Shown: positions 11,905 through 25,520, counted from the first letter of the stretch. The stretch: 64,000 bases of DNA from Galeopsis tetrahit (GCA_963675135.1 OY776133.1:33315994-33379993), one strand, 5' to 3'. The notes: generated from the sequence alone by a model not told the origin. Numbers and translations: made by a program.

Positions 11905-14170
11905 GTTCTTCATCTTCTTCAATATGATCTTGGACTTTATAATCTTGATCAACATTAGATGCACTTGCAATAACTACAATATATGAATTAGAATTTCATC
12001 TTAATTACCCTGATAATTAACTTAGGCAATAACTATATACGAGTTTCATCTCATAACAAGAAAATTAAGAGTAAAAATCTGATTCATATTACCCAGTTTC
12101 AGAGATTATTACTATATTTTCCACCAGAAAATTTAATATGCCATGATATATACGGAGTTCAAGATTTCAAATCTTCAATTGAAAAGATTTGAGATTGAAT
12201 AACTATAGTAAATAGACCATTTTAAATGTTATACTAAATTTTCCAGAAAAAATCTACTTTAAATTATATTGAAATGAAAACCAGCATTTGTAGAGTGTAA
12301 GGGAAGAATCTAGCAGAAGAACAGAGTATATTATTTCATCTTAGCTCAAAGCTCAAAATTGAATTACACCTCAGTTTAAGAAGATATATACTGAATAAAC
12401 ATGAATATTATTCCATCTTAGGCTCATAGCTCAAAGCTCTAAATTGAATTACACCTTAGTTTAAGACGATATATACTAAATAAACATGAAACAATTGGTA
12501 GTTAATTAGAACCATTCTTGTGATGCTTACTTCTCAATATTTATTTACCCTACTAGTTTATATTAGATAAATATGACATTTTATATGCATCATTTTGGCT
12601 CCAGTTTCTTTTCCTCATACCACATCTCTCAATTCTTTAGCAAGAGACATTTACTAAAAGAAATATTGCAACAAAGAATTGACAAAATTTCATCAAAAAA
12701 AAGTGCATCATGTGGAGGAAACCAATATCTTTAAAAATGATAAAGGTTTTAAGCCTACACCCATCACACCAGTAATATGGTAGGAATTTTATAATGAATT
12801 CTATTTCAAAGCAAAAAACAGGTATTCAAGTATCCATCCATGTCCTTTTTCCCCCTTTTTTTCAAATGCCAGAATGAGGAAATAAAATTAATAACAAAAA
12901 TAAAATAGAAACAAAAACCAAATATTATAATGGAAAATAACTTACTTCTTCTGCTCAGCCTCATTGTCACTTAACCAATTTCTCGATTGTCCAGCTCCAC
13001 GTAAGACTTATAACCACGTTAGGACTTAGGCAAAGCTTCAACCTTTCCATATTGAGCAAGACTTCTAGATGTTAACAATGATGAGTAAAATGAAACAGGT
13101 TTTTGAATAAGACCCCAGTTCTACATTCCTTAACCTGTGAAAATATGGGGGAATCAGGAACTTCATCCTGAACATGCTTAAACAAAGCCTGGCCTCTTCA
13201 TCATTGTGGACCTGAAAAGTCCAACGAGCAATCGATGTTGTTTAATCATAGGTGCGGTTATTCATATCCGACTTTTTGCTGAATACATTCATACATACAA
13301 CATTTTTATTGTATGTAATGATACATGTAAGAAGTAATAATGATTCAATGTTTACCGTAATAAGTATACAAAAGCAGTAGCATTTTTTTGGATACTTGGT
13401 CTCTTCAGTATTTAAATAAGATAACTGAAGTCTCTTCAAGTTGAAAATAAAGTTTATCAATTGTATTAAAGTAACTACACTTTCTTAAAGAAATCAGATT
13501 CAGCGGTTGCAGATGGGACAATACCAGAAGTTCAAATACACAAAATATAGTACAAAATAGGAAAAATCAAAATCACAGCGTTTACTCATTCTATATAAGA
13601 TATTGTATTATAATTATTATACATCATTTGAGACACAGATGCATACCATTATTTAGTACACACCATGTGAAAACACATTTATCCTTTAGCATCACTCTTG
13701 CACTTAAAGGACAACAAAAGCAGAAGAATACCCATAATGGAGCAAGTAAATATCAAGAATTCCAACTAATTAGTACTAGTACTATAGTAATGTGATATTT
13801 TGAAAGCCGAAATCCCATATTTCAATCAATTAAAGGAAACCGTTGAAATCTCAATTTATGTGTTTATCATTTGTACAAGGACAACAGTGTCTATTAATCG
13901 AAACTCTTAACATCTAACAATATTTTTTAATTGAAATTCTTAATAACACCCAAAATCATGAGAGGTTAACAATTATTTTGAACAGAACAAAACCATCTAA
14001 TACTGAAATTCGAGAAACCAATTTCTGAAAATCGCACAAAAACGGCTCAAGAGATTATAGTAATTTGAGCATTAATCAGTGAAACTCAATCCCGAAAACA
14101 ACAGAAATTTAATCGCTTCCAATCGAACAAAGAAAAATCTTAGCAAGAACTAAGAACCCATCAAACACCC
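11905..14170. other. CACTA 1 interior without recognisable genes
   Basis: AT-rich, with no protein I recognise. A minus-strand segment near 12945-12990 (reading QSRNWLSDNEAEQKK) ends beside a GTAAGT donor-like site and may be an exon remnant. The phrase GCTCAAAGCTC...ATTGAATTACACCT is duplicated at about 12340 and 12428. Confidence 0.5.
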
Positions 14171-14179
14171 AGAAATTAC

Positions 14180-14430
14180 ATACCAGGAACTGGATTTTGT
14201 CAAGTTAATCGCACGCTCTGCACGGCAAAATCAACAAGCTGCGCAAGAACTGAAGAATTAGAGTAGTGGCGTGGCGCCGTGAATCTGAAATCTGGATAGG
14301 CGTATCTCACTGTGTTGCAGGAGTTGATCATATATCAAGTTGGGAATAGTAATTGAAACCCTAGACTAAATGACTCAGTGGAGTTCTTCATATGAGAAAC
14401 CGCGAGAATTTGAGGGAACTTTGCCGCCTT
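14180..14430 (-). promoter_or_regulatory. Leader-like exon and promoter region (-) of CACTA 1
   Basis: On the minus strand a more GC-balanced, CT-containing leader ends in a good donor (TTCCTG|GTATGT at about 14182). Just upstream, 14420-14427 is TTTGCCGC, a match to the E2F consensus WTTSSCSS. This mirrors the plus-strand leader at 15927-16190, suggesting two transcription units facing away from each other. Confidence 0.4.
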
Positions 14431-15926
14431 TTTATTTTTATTTGATATTCCCTCCATCTTCTAACACTTTAATTTGCACCATTTTTTGTATAAGGTAAAA
14501 TAAATGGTTGAATTGATACGAATCAATTGGATCTTTATATTATTTTAAATATATTATGTGCCTTGTTATGAGATAACATTAGTAATTAATTATAAAATAT
14601 TACACCGTCTATCTAATACTGTAAAAGTTTGTGATGAATTTTAAACACATATAATTTTTTTTTTTAAGTTTAGAGTGTTTGGGTAATTTTGTAAAATTTA
14701 AAAAATAAAAAAAAATATTGTTAAATTGAGTGTATGGACCCAAATATAGTGACATAAGGTAACTATGCGTATATTGTGAGGGTGATAATTATGATGATCA
14801 TTTTTATTTTGGAGTGTGCAAACTTTTGTGGAATAAACTAAAAATGAAAGTATGAAAAAAATTTACAGATAAAGAGAACACTATTAAATGACATATAACT
14901 CACGTTGCAAAAAAATGTGATGATTAAAATGTAATATCATTATTTCTAATTATTTAAAAATAAAATAGTACCCACAAAGACAAAGATTGTGGTGAGTTTT
15001 TTGTCCAACACATGCGAGTCAGAATAAATGATAGAAAGGGATAAAGTGAGGAAAAATTGAATAACCTATCATGAAATGTACGAATGAAATATATATTTTA
15101 GTATACATTTTCATATTACCTAAGACTTCGTTTAAAGTCGGTTTGTGGACCGTTGATCAACGAAAAAGTAAAGTCCTAATTGGGGACTGACTGTTAAGTC
15201 ACAACGATTTTCAAAGTCATTTTGATGGGTACAATTGTATCTTTGCTTCCACACACTTCCGTGGCCTAGCTCTCCTTCAATTCTACCGATTCAATTGTAA
15301 AAATGTCAAATATGAAGATGAGTATAAGAAAAACACTATAATGATTTATTATTCTTAATCCAAACATCTACTTTAATCACTATTTTTTCAACATATTTTT
15401 TACGAAATCTTACCACACAAATAAAATAGTTAATCTCTAGTTTAATCTTACTACAATATGACGCTTCAACTGAAGAAATGTCCAATACAAAGATGAGTTT
15501 TTAGAAAGGTGAAGCATTAGAATGTTGTGTGTTTGTTGAAGAATCAATGATTCAACTATCCACATATCTCAAAGAAAGACGAAAATACTTAGCTGATCAC
15601 ATGTTGCGAATGATTATTAGAAACATGAGTTAAACTTTTAATCGTCAATCATATAATTATATTCTAGAGTCTCGATTACAAATTAATATTCTAATTAACA
15701 ATATTACTCTATGTGATGAAATATTAATCTAATATAACTAAATATGAAATTAAGTGAAAGTAGAAAAATACTCTAACTAAAATATATTCATAAATAATCA
15801 AATATTGATTTTATTTTTAATATTTAAAAAATGTCTGTATCTTGTTATTAAACAAAATTACCTTATGCTTATTTATTATAAGTGCATACAAATATAAATT
15901 ACTTGAATACGATAGGAGAAATTAAT

Positions 15927-16190
15927 TTTGGCGCTGGAGAAGAATTTTAGTACGGAGTAAAATAAATTTGAAAATTTTGAAAATTAATTTTAGAGGTAAA
16001 AAGAGCGGTTCTCATCTCGGCGCTACTCAAAGCAGAAAAGAAAACCCTATTGTTCTATTCCCAAATCTGAAATTCTCCCTTCAACGATTACGAAAACCTA
16101 GAGTAATCCAATACTCGATTTTGCTGGGCAGAAAAGAAAAACCTAATTTCTGATTTCGAAGGGCTCTGTTATAGAGGTTTGCCAGATTTC
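15927..16190 (+). promoter_or_regulatory. Leader-like exon (+) of CACTA 1 with E2F-like site
   Basis: TTTGGCGC at 15927-15934 matches the plant E2F consensus. It is followed by a leader-like stretch rich in AAAACCCTA/AAACCTAAT phrases typical of plant 5' UTRs, ending near a possible donor after TTATAGAG (about 16175). Confidence 0.4.
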
Positions 16191-17600
16191 GTCGACTTCT
16201 CGCCGGTTATTAGATATAGTAAATTGGCACATGACTAAGTACTTATTATGCCTCTCCATGGTTTGATAACACATACATTAGCATGACTTTATTTAGTAGA
16301 TAAATGATTTAACATAGTGTGTTCATGATATAATCTTATTTTACTGTTTCTCGTAATTGGTTGTGCTCTAAATATTGTGACTGGAGATTTTTTTTTGTTA
16401 TGTTGCCTTCCACATCCATATCCATGTATTTCAAAGTTCTTTCTTAAATGAGTATTGACATGTTTTTGATACCTTGCTGGTTTTCTTATTTTACAGTTTG
16501 CTTTCAGAATTTGTTTGGGAAATTTTTTTCTGTATTATAACTTATCCGGTTGTCAGCGGCCATTTGTTATCTGTAAATTTTCGTAATTTGTTAAAAAAAA
16601 ATTGTTTGACTTTATTAATATGCAACATTAGTTTTTTGTTGTCCTTACCTGTTAGAAAGTGACTATTTAATTTTTCATATATTACATCTCTAAACTTCTT
16701 TTATGTTTATTAATCATATATCTACACTATACATTTAGGTCCCATGATCAGGTTATTAAAAATAAAGGAAAAGTAAAGAGAAATTGTTAAAAGTGCTAAT
16801 GAAAAGCTGCCTATGAAGAAGCAATTTGCTGGAGAAATACATCTTCGAAAAGGTTTCAATTGCTCTTTTCTATGATGAATGTTCAGTCTTACATTTTCTT
16901 TCATTCTGATATTTTGACACGTGCTCTATTATTTTCTACGTGCTCTTTATCATTACCAAGCCTTTTATGTACACTTATTGTGTTTTGATATTGTGCACCT
17001 GAACTTTCAAATTTATTTCACCTAGCCTTCTACTTCTATTTTGTTCAATTTTTTTTTTGTAGTGTATATATTATTTAATTAGTTAGCTTTCATGATAGCT
17101 TTTTCTTATGCTTGATTCTTATGGTCCCCTGTTATCTAGAATGGTAGTGTTGTGATTAACCTAAATCTCAGGTTCTCTTAAGTGATTGCATCTGTAAAAT
17201 ATGTATTGATACCTTAGAATCTATTCAAATTACTGGAAGCTTGATGATGAAATAAATATACAAAGTCTTATGGTATTTATGTTTTGATTCAAGTATTAAG
17301 CTTATGATTTCAAATTTGCTATTATTTTTAGAGCTGAACTTTGAAACTTAGTGATTCAAGTCTTTATATGTTTCTTGGTCAGTTTTTTTTAACAAGTGAA
17401 TAAGGGAGCTTGGTCAGTTTTTTTCTGGTTCCCAATATCATCTAGATAGCTTTTGAGAAAAAACTTATTTTTGTTTCTTACATTTCCATTTTCATGTGAG
17501 CCTATTCTAGATAGCTTTCTATAGCTATAGCAAAATTTTCATGTAGACTATTTATCTCAACTTTCTATAGCTAGAGTAATTTTTGAGTTTCAATTATAGA

Positions 17601-18293
17601 CACCGGGGCAATTGGAGTTCTTTAAAGGAAAGAGTAGTTTTGGACCAAGCACTAGCTGATGCTTTGGCTATAGCTCAACTTCATGATGTAGTTTGTGGGA
17701 CAGAAAGACAACACATGGTTGCTGATTATACTTTGCGACTTCAATAAGTTGTAAAGATGTATATATCTTTAATTTGTTTGTTGCTTTCAATGCTTTTAAT
17801 TTATCTATATTACTGGGGCATTAGTTTTCTTAATTATTACAGAGTATTTACAAGTTATTACCTCTGGAAATAACTAAACGTATCACTGCAGCCATCAAAA
17901 TTAGATACAAACAAGTGAACAACCAAGGCTTGTATGGAACGAGATCCCTGAAAATGTGAAGAACATGTGGTTTATACTATTTTAGGTGATATCATAAGCT
18001 TACAAACATATTTAATTGCTAAAGCTTGTACTATTTAGTTGCATTTAACTTGAATATTAACATTTTCTTGATAATTCAGGATTATATATAAATATAAAAT
18101 GTTATTGATTTTTTGGTTGAATTATTTTAGATGGGATCTTGAGCATGAAGATTAAATTAAGCGAATATGGAAACATAAAACGCCAGCTCCTATGTGGTCA
18201 AGCTTGCTTGATATTCATAGGAAAAAATCAGAAGAGAAATGGTTGTATGTTTTAATGTTTGAGCCGCTTCAAACCAAATGGGAGACACTCTAA
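17601..18293 (+). pseudogene. Weak coding remnants of CACTA 1, unrecognised
   Basis: Two short open stretches look protein-like in composition. The first, 17601-17747 (49 codons with stop), contains RVVLDQALADALAIAQLHD. The second, 18156-18293, contains WKHKTPAPMWSSLLDIHRKK and ends LQTKWETL. Each lies near plausible splice sites. By position they would be terminal exons of the plus-strand CACTA transcript, but I cannot assign a family. Confidence 0.35.
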
Positions 18294-20139
18294 TTTGTGT
18301 GATTCCTAGGATTTAGTATTTATGTTATGATTTATTTTTTTAATTGTCGACGAGAGTTAAGACGATGATCAACACTTTGATGTTTATGATTTTGATTTGT
18401 AAAACGTATTGCTTATGTTATAATGTTATATATTTTGATATGTACCTGATTTTGGAATTGTTATATATTTGCTTACCAAGATTATATGCGCATATTTAGT
18501 TAGTAAGTTGTGTTATTTTTGAATGATTTAATTTGAAGAGGCTTTATATTATTGAAATAAAAAAATAAAATATTTTTTAAAGAAATTTGAATGCAAAAAT
18601 ATCATTGAAATTGTTGCCAGAATTCATATTGGACAATTTTCTATTGCTAAAAATTCATATAGTACGTGTCTGTTGGAAATAAAATTCTAATAGAATGATG
18701 TCGATGGAATTGACGCTGGAATCCGCATAAAATTTTCCACATTGAAATAATTCCATTAGTATATATCTGTTGGAATTTTAATTCCAACGGAATAATGTCG
18801 TTGGAGTCAATGTCGAAATTTTAGATAAATAATTTTCCAACCGTTGAAATTCCAATAGCCAAAATCCGTTGGAAAATTCCGACTATAAATTATCGATGGA
18901 ATTTGCAATGAATTTGCGTTGGAAAAAATTCCAACAACTGTATATTCCAACGACAAATATCTGTTGGAATTTATATTCCAACCAAAAAATTTTTGTTGGA
19001 ATTTGCGATGGATAATTTTCCAAAAGTTGAAAATCCAACGGTCAAGATCTATTGGAAAATTTTCCAACGGAAAATTATCGTTGGAATTTGCAATGGAAAT
19101 TTTTATGTTTGAATTTGACTGTTTTCTTGTAGTGACCCTCCTAGCAAGCGAGGTACGTTACTAACCAAATTAATATATTTGTATGTTGTTTATTTGTTTT
19201 TAAGATAAATAAGCATTTTTTTAATTTAATTTGGTGTTGTAGGTTAACTGGAATCCGTATCGTCCCGAACGAGAAAAACATCCATTTGATGAGGTATCTT
19301 ACTTTCATGGGTGCATTGTGTGCGGAGATATTGTTGAGCCATACATGCCGGATAGAGTGCTCAGACAGTTCGGGTACGTGCAAATCGTTCCTGAGAAGTC
19401 GTTTGCTGCCCGTGTTAAGAGGACCGATTCCACATCCAAGAAATCAAAGCTAGTGTGGGGTGCTATGGCGGAGTACTTTTCTACGTGGGACGCACACATG
19501 CTTACGGATGATAGACTTGGTGAGCGTTGTATCCAAGATTCAGATTGCAGCGATGGTTATATTGATTGGTACCTCGCCAACGGCCGTCCTTACGTTTCAA
19601 ATCCTTCTAATAGGAGACTTCCTCCTCGTGAGCCTCCACATAGGGCTGAGTCAGGGCACTTGGTAGATTTTGCAAAGGTTGAGTTGAACTTGTTGTTGCA
19701 AAAGTGGAGGAACGACGAGCCATTAACAATCGATGGGGTAATGCAAAAAATTGAAGAAGTTGTGAGGCAGATTGGCGGACAAACTTTCGATGACGTAGGA
19801 GAAGATGCAGCGTCATCATCAAGTGCACGTCGTGGACGTGGAAGAGGTCGGGGACATGGAAGGGCTAGGCGTTCTTGACAAAAACTTGTTTTATATCATT
19901 TTCAACAAAAACTTGACAAATGTTATTTTTTATTAATCGTAATTTGGTCTATCAGAATGATACTTTAGTGTTTTAACATGTATTGTAACATGTATGTTAA
20001 CTTAAATGCTTTATGAATGTATGGTTTTTATATGGTTTTTATAAGGTTATAGTTTGTTTTACTAATTCGAAGTTGTTTGGATGAGAACACCCACATGGTT
20101 AATGTTGCATGGATGAGGACACCCACCTTTGTACGAGAC

Positions 20140-21110
20140 ACTTTTTCGAACAAATGATATATGTCCGATATTTATTGCCGAACACGAACACTTTTTCGAA
20201 CAAATGTTACTTGCGTGGAAGTAATTTTCGAACATTGGGTACTTTTTTTCGAACATATGGTCAATGTTCGAAAAAAAGTCCATAACAGAAACTTTGGGGT
20301 TAAAAAATCGACCAAGTAAAACTCGCGGAAGTAATTTTCGAACATTGGGCAAATGTTGGGTACTTTTTTTCGAACATATGGTCAATGTTCGAAAAAAAGT
20401 CCATAACAGAAACTTTGGTGTTAAAAAATCGACCAAGTAAAACTCGCGGAAGTAATTTTCGAACATTGGGCAAATGTTGGGTACTTTTTTTCGAACATAT
20501 GGTCAATGTTCGAAAAAAAGTCCATAACAGAAACTTTGGTGTTAAAAAATCGACCAAGTAAAACTCGCGGAAGTAATTTTCGTACATTGGGCAAATGTTG
20601 GGTACTTTTTTTCGAACATATGGTCAATGTTCGAAAAAAAGTCCATAACAGAAACTTTGGTGTTAAAAAATCGACCAAGTAAAACTCGCGGAAGTAATTT
20701 TCGAACATTGGGCAAATGTTGGGTACTTTTTTTCGAACATATGGTCAATGTTCGAAAAAAAGTCCATAACAGAAACTTCGGTGTTAAAAAATCGACCAAG
20801 TAAAACTCGCGGAAGTAATTTTCGAACATTGGGTAAATGTTGGGTACTTTTTTTCGAACATATGGTCAATGTTCGAAAAAAAGTCCATAACAGAAACTTC
20901 GGTGTTAAAAAATCGACCAAGTAAAACTCGCGGAAGTAATTTTCGAACATTGGGCAAATGTTGGGTACTTTTTTTCGAACATATGGTCAATGTTCGAAAA
21001 AAAGTCCATAACATAAGTTCAATGTCCGAAAATATTTACCGAACATTACATAGTTTTCGAACATTGGTCCAATGTTGGGAACTTATGTTCGAACAAAAGT
21101 CAAATTTTCA
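20140..21110. repeat. 121-bp tandem repeat built on TTCGAACAT
   Basis: From about 20205 to 21012 a 121-bp unit is repeated about 6.6 times with only scattered single-base changes. Each unit carries TTTTCGAACATTGGGCAAAT, a TTTTTTTCGAACATATGGTC phrase and AATGTTCGAAAAAAAGTCC. Degenerate copies flank it (20150-20205 and 21010-21110). The near identity points to recent amplification. The block lies between the convergent mobile-domain and OTU genes. Confidence 0.93.
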
Positions 21111-21419
21111 AAAAAAATGATCCCAACATCATTGTAATGCCTCATTCAAGCACGATAAACCACCATCCATCCAAATACTTTTAACATCATTGTAATGCCT
21201 CATTTAAGCACGATAAACCATTAAAAAAATAGAGCAATTAAATTACATGTTCTAAATATACGTACATACGTCAACAATTTGTACACAAATTATCTATAAA
21301 TGTTGTTTCTTGATAATGTGTATACAAATTACATCAAAAGACAAAAGTATTCCAAAGTTTTTAACCACAAAACCTACAAAAAGTAACAAAAGATGGTAAC
21401 TACATCCATACACTATCAT

Positions 21420-22055
21420 CTAATTAATTCCTCCGGACGCATATGCATTTTTCCATCCGTCCGAAATGTGTTGACCCTCATGCTTCCACGAAGTAATGAC
21501 CGGGGGCAAAGTGCGCCCAGCACCCATCATAACCTACACGCATTCGAGATTTATGTGTTATATATAAAATATGCAACATATACGTGTAAATAAATTCATT
21601 AAATCAATGCAATCAAATACCTGGACGAAATGGTTCTCATTAATTAATCCCAACCAAATACTCCTCGGTTCTTGAGGAGGTTCTTTGTTGAACGGCAGAT
21701 ATGTAAGGGATAGACGGGTATCAAGAACCACCACCGCCACATTATAGTGTGACGCCACTAGATATCCCATGTACGGCAACCCGAACCAATTTTTTTTATG
21801 TGCAAACTCCGTAAAGCAATTCAATTTTTGAAGCACAACATGGACGTAATCATTCAACAAGAACACGTTGTTGTACAACGTTAGATTGCGGGACAGTTCG
21901 TTTATCAAGTCCATCCGAACCCTCGCCCACTCATCCTCACCCCATCCCATAAGCCCAGCCACTGCTCGAAAACCGCAGTTTCCGTCACCCTTTACGTTCT
22001 TGATATCGATAACGTAGGGTTGATGCTCGATCGGTAAATTTCCGATGAAGTCCAT
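21420..22055 (-). CDS. OTU-type cysteine protease of the MULE
   Basis: Ovarian-tumour (OTU) family cysteine protease, a family of deubiquitinating enzymes. Exons: 21621-22055 (145 codons) and 21420-21533; GT/AG intron, 182 residues in total. The catalytic Cys is in VKGDGNCGFRAVAGLMG (Asp24, Cys27), and the catalytic His is in INENHFVQ (about residue 142) just before the intron. The second exon (VMMGAGRTLPPVITSWKHE) also has the usual shape of the family end. The ATG lies 10 bp from a hAT insertion. Upstream, beyond that insertion, an acceptor-like TAG at 32032-32034 would open the same frame (VSRRRTRQSQG before the Met). This domain may therefore be the C-terminal part of the transposase gene at 32224-35024, an arrangement I recall from other plant MULE proteins. 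Confidence 0.85.
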
Positions 22056-24360
22056 TCCTTGGGATTAGGGGTGTGCACCGGTCCAGAACCGGACCGGGAC
22101 CGAAATCTTAAAAAATTTCGGACCGAGGACCGGACCGGAATGTAACCGGTCCGGGTTTGGACCGTTTCAGACCGTTTTTTTTTTTAATTCTTTAGTGCAT
22201 GAGAAGAAGTGGAAAGTGGATGTACTTTCAGAGCGCACACTACAGAAAATCATACTTTACATGACGATTTTTTTCGAGACGACACAAAATTTGTCACAAT
22301 TTGTCATTCAAAGGTGACAAAATTAATTTTCGTCACTTAACAAACATAATTCGTGACAAAATAAAAAATTGTCACCAATACTTATTTTATTCGTGACAAA
22401 TTATTATTTTGTCACTAAAAATAACTATTTTCGTCACAAATTTGAAAATATCATGACGACAATAATAAATTCGTCACAAAAAACTTTGGTGACGACATTC
22501 AAAATAATTGGTGACGATATTCAAGGTCATGAAAAATAATTTTTTTCATGACGATACTATGTTTTGTCATTAATTAATCAAAATAATTAGTGACATAATT
22601 ATTTCGTCACAATATTATTTGGGGACGATATTCATTGTATTTAGTGACAATCATATTCGTCATATAATATTTTAATTTCATGACGATTTTATGTTTCGTC
22701 ATTATTTAATCAGATTAATTAGTGACATTTTATTTCGTCACCATTACATATATATAGTGACGATTGTTAATCATTTGTCACTTTTCACAAAGAGGGGTCA
22801 TTAATTATATAATGAACTTTTTTGCGACACATGAATTTCGTCACAAAAACATTTCTCTTTGTGACTATTTTTTTGTCATTATTAATAAAAAAATTGATAC
22901 GTACATTTTTTTTAATATAAATTGAAATTACATATGCCACATGGAAATATTATTTAACGCCTAATTGCTTCGTTAGTTTTCATTAAATAGATTGTAATGG
23001 TGTTAAAATCTTAAGCCTTCAATTGATAGTTCTACATGAATCGAGCTTTATATCAATATAAATTTTTTTTTATGTTTAAAATCGATAGTTGACCCATCTT
23101 TTAGGCATTGAACTGAAAAAACTCTTTTAAATTTCTACAACAAATACAACATGTCAAATTAATCCCAATTCTACATATAGTGTAGCAAGAGTAGAGCCAA
23201 AAAGTATTGTAAAAACTATTATATCTAAATTTTCCCCATCCAGTTCACCTAAAATAATCAATTTGATAATATGCACCATACACACATGATATATTAGAAT
23301 CAAAATTCAAACACCTCAATAGGCCTCAAGGCTCAAACCACACTGCAAATTTTAATATCTAAATCTTAGAATGATGATTAAAATTGATGAAATAAATGAC
23401 AAGATTGGTGTGAATACATATAAAGTCTATAATTCTATCCTCAAATTATAAACTAGAATCTACATATAATGAATTCCATCATTCGTTCTATTTCACTACC
23501 CAAGCAACCCTCAAAACCTAAACAAAAATATATACCATCATGAAAGTGGTGAATATAATGCATAAAATCCATCATTTCAATATCCAAATTCAAAATATTG
23601 CAGCCCGTATCCCCACCATGAGTACTACAGTCCTCATTGCACTCAATCGTTGTCTTCATTAGTGCAGTTCCATTTCTCCATTATTTCTAGCTGTTAATAT
23701 GCATACCATAAAATTAGCAAATTGAACAGCAAAATCAAGAGAAATGTATAACACTCAAGATATGTATTTACAAATAAGAAACATATGTATCAAATAAACT
23801 ACCAGTTCTATAAAATGAAACCCCAAACCTCTCATGGGGAAACAAAACCATATGAGTTCTAACAAATTGCATAAAACTATTTACTCCATCTATATAACTA
23901 TTAGACCATTTGGTACCACGCATCCAACTCTTGTCCATTTTTCACTATAAAATATTCAAATTACAAAGAGTTAATATACTATATGGTCAAATTTCAATTT
24001 AGAAGGCAAGTCAATAAGAAGCACTTCCAAAAGTTTTGCCAACAATACATATAATAAAGAAAAATCAGAATTGAAAAACCGAAATAAATTTTAATCAAAC
24101 AACTAAACAATAAAACTAAAAATTCAACAATGAATTCCAAAATTGATTAAAAAATGTGGCTTGTGTGGAAGACTATGAACAAGATTATATTCAGATTTGC
24201 CATTTGTATGACTTGTGTGGAAGACTAGGAACAAGATTACATTCGATAATGGAGAAGCAAACGTGGAACTATTGATAGAAGAATTAAAATTATTAGAAGC
24301 TTTTTTGTCCAATCTACACGTAGGGTCTATATTTGAAGATCACTTTTATCCCAATATTTC

Positions 24361-24654
24361 AAATTATTAGATAGAAAGTTGACTCTATTCTAAGGGCAAG
24401 ATGCGTATCTTGTGTCACATTTTGGTCTTGATTCATTTTTGTAAAGCAAGTCATAATTTCTCAGAGTGCACCATACGAACACCATGAGCATACAAGTGTT
24501 TAGGTCCAAATTATTAGGTAGAAAGTTGACTATAATCTAAGGGCAGGATGCGTATCTTGTGACACATTTTGGTCTTGATTCATTTTTGTAAAGCAAGTCA
24601 TAATTTCTCAGAGTGCACCATACGAACACCATGAGCATACAAGTGTTTTGGTCC
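24361..24654. repeat. 147-bp tandem duplication in CACTA 2
   Basis: Two adjacent copies (24361-24507 and 24508-24654) share long identical stretches such as GTGCACCATACGAACACCAT. They differ by a few substitutions. Confidence 0.9.
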
Positions 24655-25420
24655 AAATTGGTAGAAGTTAGTTGTGTAAAGCAAGTCATAATTGTCAGAA
24701 ATTGGAATTGAAGTGGTAATATAGAAAAGGATGGAGGAATTGGTAGAGGTTGGTTTTTGGTCTAAATTCAAGAATTGGGAGGCACTAATTGATGCAGTAG
24801 GTGCTATATTTGCTGCAAGATAGGGATGTAGAATGAGAGATTTAAACAAGTGAAAGCAACAGTAGATAAGGAGGTGTATATCCTCCATGATACATAATAT
24901 GGGCACGGGGCACCACCCCTTGTACCACGTCCTCTCCCTCTCCTCTCCTCTCCTCTCGAATAATGGGCACACAATACACTCTTTCTTATTATTCAAACTA
25001 CCTACATTTTTTCCTTCACCAATCACAACTAACTATCTCCCTTTAATTGCCCTCACCAATTGTCGGGAATGATTGTTTAATCCTCAACCAACAATTCACT
25101 TTCCTTTTACTAATATGTACTGTATCGAACATTAAAGGGTATATCTTGTACCCTGTTTTGAGTGTGCAATAAGAATTCCTTTTTAATTATTTTTTTATCC
25201 CAAATCTCCCAAAATTCTCTCAATTGGATTTAAAAAACTTAAGGAAATTTTTTAATTTCAACAAATCAAGAATCTCAAAGACATCCAAATATACCATTAT
25301 TAAAAACTTTTTTTGTCCAATCTAAGTATTTCAAATCTACTTATTTCAAAACCAGAAATTCATGAGGCACTAAGAAACACAAAAATTCATGATTGAGATA
25401 TACTAAAGACTTCTAAATAT

Positions 25421-25520
25421 TATGCGTACCGTACGAGGCGATATAGTTTTAGAGTCAATTGATCGACAACCGCCGTGGAGGCGGAGCAGAGGCGACGTCT
25501 TGGCCGGTATCAGATGGCGG
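25421..25520 (-). promoter_or_regulatory. Leader exon (-) of CACTA 2, inverted homologue of the plus leader
   Basis: Read on the minus strand this segment contains GGCCAAGACGTCG and TTGTCGATCAATTGACTC, and ends CGCCTCGTACG before a GTACGC donor. It matches, in inverted orientation, the plus-strand leader at 28510-28727. The two face away from each other across the 25850-28300 interval. Confidence 0.6.

Larger units (their letters stand above)
10158..19134. mobile_element. CACTA element 1 (9.0 kb) inserted in the mobile-domain gene
   Basis: The left end CACTACAAGAAAACAGTCAA and its exact reverse complement at the right end (through 19134) are classic CACTA termini. The subterminal regions (10170-10760 and 18600-19110) are packed with variants of TTCCAACGG in both orientations, as usual for CACTA. 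Removing the element plus one copy of AC restores the host reading frame, so the apparent target duplication is only 2 bp (flanks TAC and ACC), not the usual 3. I see no TNP2/TNPD transposase, so it is probably non-autonomous. It has two leader-like regions facing away from each other and weak coding remnants, described separately. Confidence 0.92.
8281..19878 (+). pseudogene. Plant mobile domain (MAIN/MAIL1/PP7-long-form type) gene of the MULE, split by a CACTA element
   Basis: Exons: 8281-8290 (ATG and three more residues), 8906-9927, 10006-10157 plus 19137-19152 (interrupted by the CACTA element), and 19243-19878. Introns are GT/AG and phases join. With the insertion removed the frame is open for 611 residues. 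Order: basic N-terminus; repeats of the type NPQEA/TPQE (about residues 25-65); acidic patch (DEEEEEGEKE); plant mobile domain from about residue 100, recognisable by phrases ERWHEETNSFHLPFGEMTIT, GTTLFSEKSGTRVH, YAWGTAALAYLYR, QIGGYLTLLEAWIYEHFP and LRQFGYVQ; and a C-terminal Gly-Arg tail (RGRGRGHGRARR). The family includes nuclear silencing factors MAIN and MAIL1, and copies carried by transposons are known. Its job inside a MULE is unknown; counteracting or mimicking host silencing is inference. The insertion should disrupt the protein unless it is spliced out. Confidence 0.85.

Noticed and set aside
20062..20950. Series of 95-residue minus-strand ORFs with identical sequence
   Set aside because: They are translations of the 121-bp tandem repeat, spaced by exactly one unit.
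20205..21012. CRISPR-like array
   Set aside because: The whole 121-bp unit is conserved, with no variable spacers, and the context is a plant transposon.
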